Both the position numbers and the translations under genes were made by a program. Below the pieces are notes generated by a model, which worked only from the letters and a program-made list of their open reading frames with translations, ran no database searches and was not told where the DNA came from. From Lacipirellula parvula (lineage in GTDB: Bacteria > Planctomycetota > Planctomycetia > Pirellulales > Lacipirellulaceae), in assembly GCF_009177095.1 (NCBI RefSeq), contig NZ_AP021861.1:2276501-2340500 (forward strand): DNA of 64,000 nucleotides, written 5' to 3'. Positions within the stretch are counted from its first letter, which is position 1. Each line of letters starts with the position of its first letter. Shown here one piece after another: positions 62,900 to 64,000 of the stretch.

Positions 62900-64000
62900 C
62901 TAGCGGGCCTCGGGGGGCGAATCGATCGGCAATTCAAAGCTGAACGTCGCTCCCTGCTCGGGGTTGAGTTCCGCCCAGAGCCGCCCGCCATGGTTTTCGA
63001 TAATCGAGCGGCTGACCGACAGGCCCAGGCCGAGCCCCTCCTGCTTCGTCGTGAAGAACGGTTGAAACAGCGACGAGAGGTCGTGGGCCGCAATGCCGGC
63101 CCCGCAGTCGATGACGTCGACTCGGACGCACCCCTTTTGCAGGGAAGTGCGGACGGTCACCGGTTGCGTGGCGCCAGAGTCGACGGCGGATTCGAGGGCG
63201 TTGCGAATCAGGTTCACCAGCACTTGCTCGATTTGGATCGAGTCGGCAGCGATCATCGGCAGCGAGCAGTCAAGCTCGGCGACGAGGGGGATCGCTTCAG
63301 CACGACCCATGGCGGGGCCGAAGCACGATTTCGTCAGCGTGATGACGCTAGAGACTAGGTCGTTGACGTCGACTCCTGCCGAGAGAGACGCGTTTTTCTT
63401 GACGAACGTGGTGAGTCGTTTGACGATCTCGCTGGCGCGATCCGTCTGTTTGGCGACGTTCTGCAGCAGGCCGAGGACGTCAGCCGGGAGTTCTTGCCCG
63501 GAGGTTAGCGGCCAGCGTTGGCACGCGCGGGCGAAGTTGTTGGCGGCCGCCAGCGGTTGGTTCAGTTCGTGGGCGAGGCCCGAGATCATTTCGCCCAACG
63601 TGCAGAGGCGGTTCGCATGGGCGATTTCCGCGAGTCGCTGCCGTTCGTTCTCCTCTGCCTTGCGCCGCTCGGTGATATCGATGAACGCCCCGACCGATCC
63701 GCGCGGATTACCGGCCGAATCGCGGAGCGGCGCCGAGTACCCCAACATCCGCATGATGCGACCATCTTCGTGGATAATCTTGAACTCAAGATCGCGAATC
63801 TCGGCGCCATTTCGCGCGGAGATTTGCATCGGCAGTTGATCGTCGGGGATCAGCCGTCCGTCGAGGTCGACGCAAACGAAGTTAGTCGGACGCTCGGAGG
63901 CATCGGCGGTTTTCGACGAGTTCTCGGCCGCGTCGAGATCGAGGAAATCAGCCAGGGTGCTGTTTGTGCGAATCCGTTTGCAGAGCGGATCGAACGCCAC
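62900..64000 (-). CDS. PAS-domain sensor histidine kinase, 5' end beyond the window
   Basis: 366 codons are visible and the reading frame runs to the right edge; a GTG at the edge could be the start but this cannot be told. A PAS/PAC region (about 40-125; FKIIHEDGRIMRMLGYSAPL, RGSVGAFIDITERRKAEE) is followed by a dimerisation helix with the phospho-His in ISGLAHELNQPLAAANNF. Then the ATPase domain: N-box VLVNLIRNALES, VIDCGAGI (G1), GLGLGLSVSRSIIENHGG (G2). No membrane segment in the visible part; probably a cytosolic sensor. The response regulator is not in the window. Confidence 0.92.
   Translation of the reverse strand: MAFDPLCKRIRTNSTLADFLDLDAAENSSKTADASERPTNFVCVDLDGRLIPDDQLPMQISARNGAEIRDLEFKIIHEDGRIMRMLGYSAPLRDSAGNPRGSVGAFIDITERRKAEENERQRLAEIAHANRLCTLGEMISGLAHELNQPLAAANNFARACQRWPLTSGQELPADVLGLLQNVAKQTDRASEIVKRLTTFVKKNASLSAGVDVNDLVSSVITLTKSCFGPAMGRAEAIPLVAELDCSLPMIAADSIQIEQVLVNLIRNALESAVDSGATQPVTVRTSLQKGCVRVDVIDCGAGIAAHDLSSLFQPFFTTKQEGLGLGLSVSRSIIENHGGRLWAELNPEQGATFSFELPIDSPPEAR

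Overview
The window comes from a GC-rich planctomycete, most likely of the Pirellulales/Lacipirellula type. The evidence is a DUF1559 pilin-like protein with the H-x9-DG tail, PEP-CTERM proteins preceded by dockerin repeats, a secreted sulfatase, a Ser/Thr kinase with DMG in place of DFG, planctomycete-type c-heme proteins and many small lipoproteins. No rRNA, tRNA, CRISPR array, prophage or transposase was recognised. This is chromosomal DNA with housekeeping genes at the right end.

Layout. 0.1-6.8 kb: ABC-2 permease, acylphosphatase, a heme-motif envelope protein, a small lipoprotein, HAD phosphatase, CoA-type Nudix hydrolase and a polytopic membrane protein. 7.2-10.3 kb: DUF1559 protein, its small lipoprotein partner and a sulfatase. 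10.5-17.2 kb: a large exported protein of unknown function, xylulokinase, small membrane proteins and a solute-binding lipoprotein. 18.1-24.5 kb: a dissociated fatty-acid-synthase-like cluster (ketosynthase, ACP, two CrtI-type FAD oxidoreductases, FabZ-like dehydratase, FabI-like reductase). 24.5-28.2 kb: Ada, a small unknown, a broken chemoreceptor gene and CheW. 28.7-38.3 kb: a c-heme protein, PEP-CTERM proteins including a 1182-residue repetitive passenger-like protein, and a protein kinase. 38.3-51.5 kb: a nucleobase-degradation island. It covers reductive pyrimidine degradation (PreA, beta-ureidopropionase, aminotransferase, MmsA), an NCS1 transporter, and a run from urate to ureidoglycolate (uricase, UraH, UraD, AllB, AllC). 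51.6-64 kb: GNAT, PEP-CTERM protein, argJ-argC, then the run tpiA-secG-yicC-gmk-rpoZ-coaC-coaB, preceded by a histidine kinase, a J-domain protein and DAHP synthase.

The most unusual feature is not a gene. At least eleven families of short palindromic repeats fill the intergenic gaps. Their edges lie on or within a few bases of the stop codons of many genes. Some are nested inside one another, one supplies the C-terminus of a Nudix protein, and one pair flanks a GxxExxY gene like terminal inverted repeats. The second most interesting feature is the fatty-acid/FAD-oxidoreductase cluster, which resembles loci proposed for unusual lipids in other planctomycetes. The third is a chemoreceptor gene that has lost, out of frame, the stretch encoding its signalling tip.

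All functional calls come from reading the translated sequence. No database search was run. Residue positions and membrane-segment limits are approximate.
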